64,000 nucleotides of DNA from Roseiarcus sp050012775 (GCA_050012775.1 JBEKGN010000007.1:62001-126000), one strand, 5' to 3'. Numbered from the stretch's first letter, positions 7,968-17,075 are shown. Notes: generated by a model from the sequence alone, not told the origin. Numbers and translations are program-made.

Positions 7968-9926
7968 CTACCCCTCTTCCGCCTCGATCGTCATCAGCCT
8001 TTGCCCCTGCTCCACCGTGTCGCCGACACGCGCGGCGAGGTTCGCGACACGGCCGGGGCGCGGGGCGACGAGCGCGTGCTCCATCTTCATCGCCTCGACC
8101 ACGGCGAGGCGGGCGCCTTCCGCGACCTGTTGGCCCTCCTCGACATGGAGCGCGATCATCCTTCCGTGCATCGGCGCGCCGATCTCGCCCGAACTCTCGC
8201 CCGCCGCGGCGAGACCCCCGGCGAGCGGATCGACGCGGACGATGCGGATTTGACGGCCTCCCCTGAGCACGAAGGCCGCCTCGCCTGCCGCCAGCACCGT
8301 TTGCGGCGCGGCCTCGTCGGCGCCGCCAAGCGCGCGGCCGTCGGCGAAGGTCAAGGTTCGGCGCCCGCTCCGGTCGATCGCGACCAGGCGCTCGACATGT
8401 CCCTCGACGCGGACCTCGCATCCGACGCGCCGCGACCCCGTCAGTTCGAAGGAATCCGCTGAATTCCAGGGATCGTGGGCGGGGCCGCGATCTTGTCGCG
8501 AGGCCGGCGCGGCGATGAGCGCCTCGGCGCCGGCGAGAACGGCGCGCGGGTCGGCCTCGCGCGGCTCGGCGCCGAGCCGCGACGATTGAGCGTCGATGAA
8601 GCCGGTGTCGAAGGCGCCCGCCTCGACTTCGCGCGCGCTCAAGAGCGCGTCGAGGAAGGCCAGATTGGTCTTGGGGCCGATCACCACGGCGCGCGCCAGG
8701 GCGGCGCGCAATTTCGCCAGCGCCTCGGCCCGCGTCGGCGCGTGGGCGATCAGCTTGGCGATCATCGAGTCGTAGAACGGCGTCACGGCGTCGCCGGCCT
8801 CGACGCCCGCGTCGACGCGCAACCCCGCGCCCGGGTCGAGCCGCAACGCCAGGATTTTGCCCGGGCTGGGCAGGAAGCCGTTTTCCGGATCCTCGGCGTT
8901 GAGCCGCGCCTCGATCGCCCAGCCGGATCGGCGGATCTCGTCTTGCCGCAGCGGCAGCGGCTCTCCTGCGGCGACGCGGAACTGCCATTCGACGAGATCG
9001 AGCCCGGTCGTCGCCTCGGTCACGGGATGCTCGACCTGCAATCGCGTGTTCATCTCGAGAAAATAGAAACAGTCGGGGCCGAGGCCGCGCGCGGAATCGA
9101 CGATGAACTCCACCGTCCCGGCGCCGGCATAGCGGACCGCGCGCGCCGCCGCGACCGCCGCCTCGCACATCGCCGCGCGCGTCGCCTCGGGCAGGCCGGG
9201 CGCCGGGCTCTCCTCGACCACCTTCTGATGGCGGCGCTGCAGCGAGCAATCGCGCTCGAACAAATGCACGACGCCGCCGTGCGAATCGCCGAACACCTGC
9301 ACTTCGACGTGGCGCGGAGCGGAAATATATTTCTCGATGAGCACGCGGGAATCGCCGAAGGCCGCCTCGGCCTCGCGCGTCGCGCTGTCGAGCGCGGCGT
9401 CGAAGTCGACATGGGCGTCGACGCGGCGCATGCCGCGCCCGCCGCCGCCCGCGATCGCCTTGATCAGCACGGGATAGCCGATCTCGTAGGCCTTTTCCTT
9501 GAGAAACTTGGCGCTCTGATTGTCGCCGTGATAGCCGGGAACGATCGGCGCGCCGGCCTTGGCCATCAGCGCCTTGGCCGAACTCTTGAGGCCCATCGCG
9601 CGCATCGCCAAAGGCGACGGGCCGACGAAGACGATTCCCGCGCGCCCGCAGGCCTCGGCGAAATCGGCGTTTTCCGACAAAAAGCCATAGCCGGGATGCA
9701 CGCATTGCGCGCCGACCCGCGCCGCCAGCGCGACGATTTCGTCGGCGTTGAGGTAGCCCTCGGCGCCGACGCCGATCTCGTGCGTTTCGTCGGCGAGGCG
9801 GGTGAACAGGGCGCCGCGGTCGGCGGGCGTCGCCAGCGCCAGGGTCCGCAGACCCATCCGGCGCGCCGTCGCGACGATGCGGCAGGCGATCTCGCCGCGA
9901 TTGGCGATGAGGACATTGGCGAACAT
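7968..9926 (-). CDS. mccA: Methylcrotonyl-CoA-type carboxylase, biotin-carrying alpha subunit
   Basis: 652 residues from ATG 9926 (GGAG 8 nt upstream; an upstream in-frame start at 10022 gives an unlikely Arg-rich leader). Order: biotin carboxylase N-domain (NVLIANRGEIACRI), ATP-grasp with GGGGRGM at 160-166, EMNTRLQVEHPVTE, a carrier-linker region, and a biotinyl domain with AMKM whose Lys is near 614. It carboxylates its own biotin with ATP and bicarbonate; the beta subunit then transfers CO2 to an acyl-CoA. Length and the adjacent beta subunit fit 3-methylcrotonyl-CoA carboxylase of leucine breakdown, but related acyl-CoA carboxylases cannot be excluded because the other leucine-pathway genes are not next to it. 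Confidence 0.88.
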   Translation of the reverse strand: MFANVLIANRGEIACRIVATARRMGLRTLALATPADRGALFTRLADETHEIGVGAEGYLNADEIVALAARVGAQCVHPGYGFLSENADFAEACGRAGIVFVGPSPLAMRAMGLKSSAKALMAKAGAPIVPGYHGDNQSAKFLKEKAYEIGYPVLIKAIAGGGGRGMRRVDAHVDFDAALDSATREAEAAFGDSRVLIEKYISAPRHVEVQVFGDSHGGVVHLFERDCSLQRRHQKVVEESPAPGLPEATRAAMCEAAVAAARAVRYAGAGTVEFIVDSARGLGPDCFYFLEMNTRLQVEHPVTEATTGLDLVEWQFRVAAGEPLPLRQDEIRRSGWAIEARLNAEDPENGFLPSPGKILALRLDPGAGLRVDAGVEAGDAVTPFYDSMIAKLIAHAPTRAEALAKLRAALARAVVIGPKTNLAFLDALLSAREVEAGAFDTGFIDAQSSRLGAEPREADPRAVLAGAEALIAAPASRQDRGPAHDPWNSADSFELTGSRRVGCEVRVEGHVERLVAIDRSGRRTLTFADGRALGGADEAAPQTVLAAGEAAFVLRGGRQIRIVRVDPLAGGLAAAGESSGEIGAPMHGRMIALHVEEGQQVAEGARLAVVEAMKMEHALVAPRPGRVANLAARVGDTVEQGQRLMTIEAEEG

Positions 9927-10154
9927 TTGAAAACTCCACCTCGAGCCGCTCCGATATAGCCGAAGCGGCGGCGAAGGCCAGCGCGGACCGGCCCGCGCCC
10001 GCTCCGCTATTCCACGAAACAATCCTCGTCGACGCGTTCGACCTCGTAGGCGGTCTTGACGCGGACCCCGACGCGACGGCGGATCATCGAGGCCGCCAGT
10101 CCCGGCCCGTCGAGGAACTCGGCGCCGCCATCGAGATGCCGCCTGCGCGCGTCC

Positions 10155-11771
10155 TCACATCCGGAACACGCCGAAGCGCGTCGCCTCGGCGGGCGCGTTG
10201 AGGCACGCGGAAAAGGCCAGACTCAGCGCGCGGCGCGTTTGCGAGGGCGCGAGCACGCCGTCGTCCCAAAGCCGCGCCGTCGCGAAATAGGGCGAGCCCT
10301 CGCTGTCGTAGCGCGCGCGGATCGGCGTCTTGAAGGCCTCTTCTTCCTCGGCGGACCAGGACTTGCCCTGCGCTTCGAGCGTGTCGCGCCTGAGCGTCGC
10401 GAGCACGCTCGCGGCCTGCTCGCCGCCCATCACGCTGATGCGCGCGTTCGGCCAGGTGAACAGGAATCGCGGAGAGTAGGCGCGCCCGCACATGCCGTAA
10501 TTGCCGGCGCCGAACGAGCCGCCGATGATCAGCGTGATCTTCGGCACGCGCGCGCAGGCGACCGCGGTCACCAGCTTGGCGCCGTCCTTGGCGATGCCCC
10601 CCGCCTCGTAGCGCTGGCCGACCATGAAGCCGGAGATGTTCTGCAGGAACAGCAAGGGGATATTGCGCTGCGCGCAGAGTTCGACGAAATGCGCGCCCTT
10701 GAGCGCGCTGTCGGAGAAGAGCACGCCGTTGTTGGCGACGATCCCGATCAGAATGCCGTTAAGGCGGGCGAAGCCGGTGATCAGCGTCGTGCCGTAACGC
10801 GCCTTGAACGCGTCGAACTCCGAGCCGTCGACCAGCCGCGCGATGATTTCGTGCGCGTCGATCTGTTTGCGCAGATCGACGGGGACGATGCGCTCGAGAT
10901 CCTCGATCGGATAGAGCGGCTCGACCGGCGCCTCGATGTCGCGGCACGTCTTCGCGGGGCGGTTGAGATTGGCGACCGCCCGCCGCGCCAGGGCGAGCGC
11001 GTGGGCGTCGTCGCGCGCCATCGTGTCGGCGACCCCGGAGACGCGCGTGTGAAGGTCGGCGCCGCCCAAGTCCTCCGCCGAGACGGTTTCGCCGGTCGCC
11101 GCCTTCACCAGAGGCGGCCCGGCGAGAAAGATCGTGCCCTGTTTCTCGACGATGATCGTCTCGTCCGACATCGCGGGAACATAGGCGCCGCCCGCCGTGC
11201 ACGAGCCCATGACCACCGCGATCTGCGCCAGTCCCGCCGCCGACATGCGCGCCTGATTGTAGAAGATGCGGCCGAAATGTTCGCGGTCGGGAAAGACCTC
11301 GGATTGATGCGGCAGATTGGCGCCGCCGGAATCGACGAGATAGACGCAGGGCAGCGCGTTTTCCAACGCGATTTCCTGCGCGCGCAGATGCTTCTTCACC
11401 GTCATCGGGTAATAGGCGCCGCCCTTGATCGTCGGATCGTTGGCGACGATCATCGCCTCGCGGCCGTGGATGCGCCCGACCCCGGCGACCATGCCGGCGC
11501 CGTGAACGTCGCCTTCGTACATGCCGTAGGCGGCGAGCGCGCCGACTTCGAGAAAGGGCGAGCCGGGATCGATCAGCCGAGCGACGCGCTCGCGCGTCAG
11601 CAGCTTGCCGCGCGCGACATGGCGCTCGCGCGCCTTCGGCGCCCCGCCTTCGGCGGCGACGCGCCGGCGCTCGTTCAATTCATCCAGCAGCCCCCGCCAT
11701 GCCGCCCGGTTGGCTTCGTCGGCGCCCGGGTCGGGCCGCGGAGCGCTGGGAATTACCGTCATGGGCGTCAT
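10155..11771 (-). CDS. mccB: Methylcrotonyl-CoA-type carboxylase, carboxyltransferase beta subunit
   Basis: 538 residues, full length. Crotonase-fold carboxyltransferase with the acyl-CoA and carboxybiotin halves: VANDPTIKGGAYYPMTVKKHLRAQ region near 110-130, PCVYLVDSGGANLPHQ, MGSCTAGGAYVPAMSDE, and the C-terminal GSFGAGNYGMCGRAYSPRF and WPNARISVMGGEQA motifs. It transfers carboxyl from biotin to the acyl-CoA, pairing with the downstream biotin subunit 228 nt away. ATG 11771 is followed by a second Met at residue 4. The downstream gap holds a short unexplained coding-like stretch (see findings). Confidence 0.9.
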   Translation of the reverse strand: MTPMTVIPSAPRPDPGADEANRAAWRGLLDELNERRRVAAEGGAPKARERHVARGKLLTRERVARLIDPGSPFLEVGALAAYGMYEGDVHGAGMVAGVGRIHGREAMIVANDPTIKGGAYYPMTVKKHLRAQEIALENALPCVYLVDSGGANLPHQSEVFPDREHFGRIFYNQARMSAAGLAQIAVVMGSCTAGGAYVPAMSDETIIVEKQGTIFLAGPPLVKAATGETVSAEDLGGADLHTRVSGVADTMARDDAHALALARRAVANLNRPAKTCRDIEAPVEPLYPIEDLERIVPVDLRKQIDAHEIIARLVDGSEFDAFKARYGTTLITGFARLNGILIGIVANNGVLFSDSALKGAHFVELCAQRNIPLLFLQNISGFMVGQRYEAGGIAKDGAKLVTAVACARVPKITLIIGGSFGAGNYGMCGRAYSPRFLFTWPNARISVMGGEQAASVLATLRRDTLEAQGKSWSAEEEEAFKTPIRARYDSEGSPYFATARLWDDGVLAPSQTRRALSLAFSACLNAPAEATRFGVFRM

Positions 11772-11863
11772 CTCCGATCTTCATGGGACTCTTTTGCACA
11801 AGGAAAGCCATTACATCTCGACGCCGTTATGTAAAAGCCGAACGAAATTCACCGAGCGGCCGC

Positions 11864-12817
11864 CTACGAAGGGGAACTGGGCCGAGGCCGAACGGGTCTC
11901 GTATCGTCAATCTTGGCGTAGTCGATATGGCGCATGCCGTTCTCGTCGAGGCTGTGGATGTCGACGAATTCGTGGCCCGGCCGCAGATCCTGCGCCGCGA
12001 AGGTGTAACGCGCGTGGACCGTCTGCGCCGAGGTTTCGTCGTGCCCCCTGATGCTGACGACGAAATTGGTCTCGCTGGCGAGAAGCTCGCTTTCGCTCAC
12101 GCCATGCAGCGGACTGTCGGCGTCGATCGGGTGAAACAGCGTCCAGCTCAGCGCGAGAACCGGATTTTCGCTTCTGAGCAGCCGCAACGGCTGAAAGCTG
12201 ACGAACCGTCGGCCCTCTTGGTTGTTCGTCGCGCTCAGCATCCACAGCTTGGCGGCCGCTTCGCTGATGAACGTGTTGCGGGCGTTGGCGAGGCGGAAAA
12301 TCAAGGTGGGAACCCCGTCATGCTCGGCGATGACGGGATGTTTCGAGAAGACGAGCCGCGCGCGCGGCCGCGAGAAACGCGCGAACACCAGTCCGGTCAT
12401 CACCGCGAGCATCACCAGGCCGATGAAGTTTTCGCTCGTCGCGACGATATGGGCGTAGAGCGTCTGCGGATGCATGTCGCCGTAGCCGACGGTCGAGGTG
12501 GTCTCGACGCTGAAGAAGAAGAGATCGGAGAGGCTGCCCGGCCTCGCGTTGGCGACCGGCTCGTCGCCGGCCGCATAGACGAAGGCGAAAACGAGATTGA
12601 TCGCCACGAAGGCCGCGGCGAGCGCGCCGAAAAACGCCGGCCAGCTCGCCGTCATCGCGTTGTGGTAGAAATCGGTCCACAGGCCGCGCTCGAGGCCGTC
12701 GGCGACGATTCTTCGCCCGCCAAGGTTGCGCAGCTGCGAGCGCGGCTTGCGGCGCGGCGCGGCGAAAATCGCTCGCAGCCGCGCCGCTAGATCGCCTCGT
12801 ATTTTTCGATGCGCCAT
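11864..12817 (-). CDS. Inward-rectifier K+ channel (KirBac type)
   Basis: 317 residues from ATG 12817, near the usual KirBac length. Outer helix at about 55-80 (FFGALAAAFVAINLVFAFVYAA), pore helix and selectivity filter TVGYGD at 109-114, inner helix near 125-150 (FIGLVMLAVMTGLVFARFSRPRAR), then a cytoplasmic immunoglobulin-like domain (VFSKHPVIAEHDGVPTLIFRLAN onwards). The protein forms tetrameric potassium channels in the inner membrane. The frame stays open upstream but that part only mirrors the GST gene. The start overlaps the last 31 nt of the GST gene, so the two are co-transcribed. Confidence 0.9.
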   Translation of the reverse strand: MAHRKIRGDLAARLRAIFAAPRRKPRSQLRNLGGRRIVADGLERGLWTDFYHNAMTASWPAFFGALAAAFVAINLVFAFVYAAGDEPVANARPGSLSDLFFFSVETTSTVGYGDMHPQTLYAHIVATSENFIGLVMLAVMTGLVFARFSRPRARLVFSKHPVIAEHDGVPTLIFRLANARNTFISEAAAKLWMLSATNNQEGRRFVSFQPLRLLRSENPVLALSWTLFHPIDADSPLHGVSESELLASETNFVVSIRGHDETSAQTVHARYTFAAQDLRPGHEFVDIHSLDENGMRHIDYAKIDDTRPVRPRPSSPS

Positions 12818-13440
12818 GGTTCGGCCTCGGCGTCGGCGGTCCAGGCTCTCCAGGCCGGCAGCGCCATCATCGCGTCCATGTATTCGCGCGTCTCGCGCGA
12901 CACGGGGACGTCGTAGATGTGGAAGCGGTTGACGACCGGGGCGAACATCGCGTCGGCGGCGCTGAAGCGGCCGAACAGGAAGGGCCCGGACCTGCCGAAA
13001 TTCTTGCGCGCATGCGCCCAGGCGGCCTCGATGCGCGCCATATCCGCCTCGACCGCTTCGGTAAGGGCGATCGCGCGAACCGGGCGGCGAAAGTTGGTCG
13101 GGCAGTGCTGGCGCAGCGCCTGGAAACCGGCGTGCATTTCGTTGGAGAGCGAGCGCGCATGGGCTCGCGCGGCCTTGCCGCGCGGCCAGATCGCCTTTTG
13201 CGGATAAATCTCGGCGATATATTCGGCGATCGCCAGCGATTCCCAGACCGTGACCGGGCCGTCGCGCAAGGCCGGGACCTTGCCGGTCGGCGAATGTTCG
13301 AGTATCAACGCCCGCGTTTCCGGCCGGTCCAGCGGGATGACGACCTCCTCGAACGGAATCTTGAAATGCGCGAGCAGAATCCACGGTCTGAGCGACCAGG
13401 ACGAATAGGCCTTGTTGGCGACGATCAGCTTCAACGGCAC
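12787..13440 (-). CDS. Glutathione S-transferase family protein
   Basis: 217 residues: thioredoxin-like N-domain (KLIVANKAYSSWSLRPWILL, with PTGKVPALRDG and the glutathione-binding WESLAIAEYIAE at about 65-78) and an all-helical C-domain. The SSWSLRPW segment is typical of a bacterial GST group whose catalytic residue is a Ser near 14. Substrate unknown; such enzymes conjugate or reduce electrophiles in the cytoplasm. It is the first gene of a two-gene unit with KirBac, overlapping it by 31 nt. Confidence 0.88.
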   Translation of the reverse strand: MPLKLIVANKAYSSWSLRPWILLAHFKIPFEEVVIPLDRPETRALILEHSPTGKVPALRDGPVTVWESLAIAEYIAEIYPQKAIWPRGKAARAHARSLSNEMHAGFQALRQHCPTNFRRPVRAIALTEAVEADMARIEAAWAHARKNFGRSGPFLFGRFSAADAMFAPVVNRFHIYDVPVSRETREYMDAMMALPAWRAWTADAEAEPWRIEKYEAI

Positions 13441-13605
13441 GGCGCGCTCCCCTCCTCGGACGCTTCGCGATCAATCGACGCGCGCCGGGGCGGTGTCAAG
13501 GGAGGGCGGCGCTCGGCAGTGGGTCAGTTCGAATTGATGCAACGGGTAGGGAGGCGACATTCGCTCCTATAAATTGCACCTGCCAACTGCTTGATATTTC
13601 GAGAT

Positions 13606-13635
13606 CGAAATCGGCGTGCAGAATTCTTGATTTCG
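13606..13635. repeat. Small inverted repeat upstream of fic
   Basis: CGAAATC at 13606-13612 and GATTTCG at 13629-13635 are exact complements with a 16-nt spacer, in the 296-nt gap between the GST and Fic genes (divergent starts). The gap is AT-richer than its surroundings from about 13560 on and probably holds both promoters. A regulator site is possible; no family is recognised. Confidence 0.25.
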
Positions 13636-13736
13636 GCGCCATCGGGAACATCCGCAAAGCGTCGAAAGCCGAAATTCGAATGGACCCGCTATCGGGTCGT
13701 TGTCAGATTATACTCTGGCATGACGTGCAATAGATA

Positions 13737-14534
13737 ATGTGGTACGCATCTCCGATGCTCACGAGTCTGATCGCCCGTATCGAGGACAAGAAGGCGCAGC
13801 TCGACCGCTTGCGCCCGATGTCCGCGCCCGCCCTGGCGCAGCTTCAGAAACACTATGACGTCGAACTGACCTATACCTCGAACGCGATCGAGGGAAACAC
13901 GCTCACGCTTCGCGAAACGGCTGAAGTCATCGAGCATGGCGTCACGGTCGGCGGCAAGTCGCTGCGCGACCATCTCGAAGCCGTCGATCATTACGACGCG
14001 CTGCGGTGGATGCGCGAACTCGCCGCCGCGACGACTCCCGTCGGCGAGAGCGTCGTATGCGAATTGCATCGTCGCATCGTCGCCCGCAGCCAACCAGAGA
14101 TCGCAGGCGTCTACAGCCGGCTTCCGCGACGCATCGCGGGTTCGCCGGTCGTCTTTCCGAACCCCGCCAAGATTCCACAACTCATGGAAGAATTCGGCGC
14201 CTGGCTGGCAGGCGCGGCGCAGGACCCGGCAACGGCCTTCGCCGCGCATTTCCGCCTGACCGCCATTCATCCCTTCGGCGACGGCAATGGGCGCACAGCG
14301 CGGCTCCTGACCAACCTCCTTTTGATCCGCGGCGGCTATCCGCCGATCGCCGTGCGTCCAGAGGATCGCACGACCTACCTTGACGCTCTCGAACGCGGCT
14401 CGCTCGCCGAGGATTTGCTCCCGTTCCAGACCTTCATGCACGAGCGCCTCGACGCGACCTTGGCGGAGTATCTGAGCGCCGTGAGAGAGGCGCTTCCTTC
14501 GCCCGACCCGAGCCGCGAGCCGAAACCGAGATAG
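13737..14534 (+). CDS. Fic domain protein, class II, probable AMP-transferase
   Basis: 265 residues from ATG 13737; ATG 13755 is equally possible as neither has a clear ribosome site. The Fic core motif HPFGDGNGRTAR starts at H178 and is complete, so nucleotide transfer to a hydroxyl side chain of a target protein is expected. An N-terminal inhibitory helix carries S48-N-A-I-E52-G53, matching (S/T)xxxE(G/N), which blocks ATP binding in cis (class II). The C-terminal 70 residues are helical. No partner gene adjoins it; the target is unknown. The A+T content of its upstream region differs from the neighbours, mildly suggesting acquisition. Confidence 0.9.
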   Translation: MWYASPMLTSLIARIEDKKAQLDRLRPMSAPALAQLQKHYDVELTYTSNAIEGNTLTLRETAEVIEHGVTVGGKSLRDHLEAVDHYDALRWMRELAAATTPVGESVVCELHRRIVARSQPEIAGVYSRLPRRIAGSPVVFPNPAKIPQLMEEFGAWLAGAAQDPATAFAAHFRLTAIHPFGDGNGRTARLLTNLLLIRGGYPPIAVRPEDRTTYLDALERGSLAEDLLPFQTFMHERLDATLAEYLSAVREALPSPDPSREPKPR

Positions 14535-14599
14535 AGCCGCCCCCTCCCCGCCCGCCCATGCGCCTTGACCGCGCCGGCCGCCCGCCCCATGAGGCCGGC

Positions 14600-14893
14600 A
14601 TGAGCGCTCCCCCCGAAACGCCCGATTCGCCCGCGACCTTGGAAAGCGTGATCCTCGCGCTCGCCGCGCAGGCGCGCGCCGGGCGCACGATCTGTCCGAC
14701 CGACGCCGCCCAGGCCTACGCGGCCGCGCGCGGCGAGGGAGACATGGGCTGGCGCGGGCATTTGCAAGGCGTGCGCGCGGCCGCGGTGCGCCTCGCCGAC
14801 GCCGGGCGCCTCGTCATTTACCGCAAGGGCAAGCCCGTCGATCCCCACGATTTTCGCGGCGTCTATCGCCTGGGCGCGCCGAACAGCGAGTGA
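14600..14893 (+). CDS. DUF3253 family protein
   Basis: 97 residues from ATG 14600 (MSAPPET); an upstream ATG at 14558 would add 14 residues. The DUF3253 core covers most of it: LESVILALAAQARAGRTICPTDAAQA, then WRGHLQGVRAAAVRLADAGRLVIYRKGKPVD and a closing GVYRL strand. The shape resembles a winged-helix domain, but no function is known. It lies between the Fic gene and the convergent YdcF-like gene and seems to be transcribed alone. Confidence 0.7.
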   Translation: MSAPPETPDSPATLESVILALAAQARAGRTICPTDAAQAYAAARGEGDMGWRGHLQGVRAAAVRLADAGRLVIYRKGKPVDPHDFRGVYRLGAPNSE

Positions 14894-14903
14894 CGGATCG
14901 CCT

Positions 14904-15695
14904 TCACGGTCCCGGAAACCAATCGTCGATTCGCCCGCTGGCGCGATAGGCGATGAGGCCGATCCATTCGTGGACGGCCAGATCGAACAGGCGCAGGCCG
15001 CGCGCGGGATGGAGATTCATCCGCCAATCGCGCGCGTCGCCCAGCGAGCGATAATCGACGGGATAGGCGCGAACGGAAAATCCCGCCTTGACGAACAGCC
15101 CCATCGCGCGCGGCATGTGATAGGCGGAGGTGACCAGCAGCCAAGCCTCGTCCCGCTGAGGATGGACGAGCGCCGCGGTGAAGCGGGCGTTCTCCTCGGT
15201 GTTGCGCGACTTGTCCTCGATCGCGATCCGCGCGGGGTCGACGCCGAGGGCGACGAGAAGCTTGCGCCCCTCCAGCGCCTCGGTCGAATTCGAGCTCCAG
15301 AGCGACGCGCTGCCGCCGGTGTAGACGAGGCGCGCCTGCGGAAAGCGCCGCGCCAGGATCGCCGCCTCGGTCAGGCGCGAGGCGCCTTCGTCGAGAATGG
15401 TCTGGCCGCGCGCCGCGCTCGCCTCGTCGTCGATGGCGCCGCCGAGGACGATGATCCCATAGGGCGCGGGGATGTCTTGAGGAGACGGGGGAAACCGGTC
15501 CTCCAGCGGCTCCATCAGCAGCGCGCCGACCGGCGCGACGCTGACGAAAAGCAGCGCGCCCGCACAGCCGAGCGCCAACGCGCGAGGAAAACCCGCGCCC
15601 TTGGGAACGAACCAGGCGCCGATGAGCGCGCCGGCCATCAGCAGGGTGATCGGCGCCGCGGCGAACCACAGCGCTTTCGAGGCGATGAAGAACAT
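14904..15695 (-). CDS. YdcF/ElyC-like DUF218 membrane protein
   Basis: 263 residues. Two N-terminal membrane helices (about 5-28 and 38-62) precede a DUF218 domain: GIIVLGGAIDD near 82, ARLVYTGGSA, IEDKSRNTEENARF and LLVTSAYHMPRAMGLF. Relatives such as ElyC and SanA act in cell-envelope maintenance; the chemistry is not settled. It converges with the DUF3253 gene with a 10-nt gap. The DUF218 part should face the periplasm given two preceding helices. Confidence 0.85.
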   Translation of the reverse strand: MFFIASKALWFAAAPITLLMAGALIGAWFVPKGAGFPRALALGCAGALLFVSVAPVGALLMEPLEDRFPPSPQDIPAPYGIIVLGGAIDDEASAARGQTILDEGASRLTEAAILARRFPQARLVYTGGSASLWSSNSTEALEGRKLLVALGVDPARIAIEDKSRNTEENARFTAALVHPQRDEAWLLVTSAYHMPRAMGLFVKAGFSVRAYPVDYRSLGDARDWRMNLHPARGLRLFDLAVHEWIGLIAYRASGRIDDWFPGP

Positions 15696-16042
15696 TGGCG
15701 CCCATCTCGCGTTGGCCTCGCGGCGCGGCTAAGCCGACGCCGCCGCGCCGTTGAGCGCGCCCAATCCGGTTCCAGACATAAGGGCCGCGCCTTAACCAAA
15801 CCTTGGGCCGCCCGTTCGCGCGGGGCGAAGAAATTCGGCAATGACGGGAAAATTGAGGTTTCCTCGTGACGATGCGACGTTTTCGCTTGTCATTCCATTC
15901 AGTTTATCATTTTAGACAGCTATAAATTGCGACGACGCCGCCGCGTGGGCGCAGAAATGAACGTCCGCGGTCGCCGCCCGCCGCCGGCATTCTTGTCCGG
16001 CGCCGCGGCTTCGCTTAGCCTGTCGAGAAAAAAGAGGTCCCG
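15696..16042. other. Intergenic stretch upstream of cysK
   Basis: 347 nt. It separates divergent genes (YdcF-like and cysK). An AT-rich island at about 15885-15930 has a possible sigma-70-like box TATAAA with TTCAGT 17 nt upstream, pointing toward cysK; only 3 of 6 bases fit the -35 consensus. No coding frame is convincing. Confidence 0.3.
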
Positions 16043-17074
16043 ATGCCTTTCAGCCCCACGGTCGTCGAAGCGATCGGCAATACGCCGCTGATCAAGCTCA
16101 GGGCGGCCTCCGACGCGACCGGCTGCACGATTCTGGGCAAGGCCGAGTTCATGAACCCTGGCGGTTCGGTCAAGGACCGCGCCGCGCTCGCGATCATTCG
16201 CGACGCGATCGCGCGCGGCGCGCTGCGCCCGGGCGGAATCGTCGTCGAGGGCACCGCCGGCAATACCGGCATCGGCATCGGGATGGTCGCCTCGGCGTTG
16301 GGATTTCGCAGCGTAATCGTGATTCCCGACACGCAGGCGCAGGAAAAGAAGGACATGCTGCGCCTGGTCGGCGCCGAACTCGTGGAAGTGCCGGCGGTTC
16401 CCTATTCCAACCCGAACAATTACGTCAAATATTCTGGTCGACTCGCTGATATCCTTGCACAATCCGAGCCGAACGGGGCGGTGTGGGCGAACCAGTTCGA
16501 CAATGTCGCCAATCGTCGCGGCCATTACGAGACCACCGGACCGGAGATTTACGCCGATACGCAGGGGCGCATCGACGGCTTCGTCAGCGCGGTCGGCTCC
16601 GGCGGCACCCTCGCGGGCGTCGGCATGGCGCTCAAGGAACGCGATCCCGGCATCAAAATCGCGCTCGCCGATCCCTATGGCGCGGCGCTCTACGCCTATT
16701 ACACCAAGGGCGTCCTCGAGAGCGAGGGCGCCTCGATCACCGAGGGCATCGGCCAGGGGCGCATCACCGCCAATCTCGAGGGCGCTCCGGTGGATCTCGC
16801 CTACCGGATTCCCGACGAGGAGGCGGTGCGCATCGTCTTCGATCTCGTCGAGCGCGAAGGCCTGCTGCTCGGCGGCTCCTCGGGGATCAACATCGCCGGC
16901 GCGATCCGGCTCGCGCGCGAGCTTGGTCCCGGCCACACCATCGTCACGCTGCTCTGCGACTCGGGCGCGCGTTACGCCTCGAAACTGTTCAACCCGGCTT
17001 TTCTGCGCTCCAAGAATCTCCCCGTCCCTTCCTGGCTCGAACGCCGCGCCGGCGTCCCGCAGGTCTTTGTCTGA
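16043..17074 (+). CDS. cysK: Cysteine synthase A
   Basis: 343 residues, slightly longer than the common 310-330. PLP enzyme of fold type II: the PLP lysine is K44 in GGSVKDR, the substrate loop EGTAGNTGIG is near 70-80, GSGGTLAG binds the PLP phosphate near 185-192, and GGSSGIN is near 280. It makes L-cysteine from O-acetylserine and sulfide in the cytoplasm. AAGAGG precedes the ATG by 6 nt. The alaX gene follows after 1 nt, so they are one operon, and sseA lies 41 nt further. Confidence 0.95.
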   Translation: MPFSPTVVEAIGNTPLIKLRAASDATGCTILGKAEFMNPGGSVKDRAALAIIRDAIARGALRPGGIVVEGTAGNTGIGIGMVASALGFRSVIVIPDTQAQEKKDMLRLVGAELVEVPAVPYSNPNNYVKYSGRLADILAQSEPNGAVWANQFDNVANRRGHYETTGPEIYADTQGRIDGFVSAVGSGGTLAGVGMALKERDPGIKIALADPYGAALYAYYTKGVLESEGASITEGIGQGRITANLEGAPVDLAYRIPDEEAVRIVFDLVEREGLLLGGSSGINIAGAIRLARELGPGHTIVTLLCDSGARYASKLFNPAFLRSKNLPVPSWLERRAGVPQVFV

Positions 17075-17075
17075 C

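Noticed and set aside
8475..11834. Long plus-strand frames (494 and 592 codons) opposite mccA and mccB
   Set aside because: Mirror the carboxylase genes; low-complexity composition and no ribosome sites.
12818..13474. Upstream extension of the KirBac frame
   Set aside because: This part only mirrors the GST gene; KirBac similarity starts after the Met at 12817.
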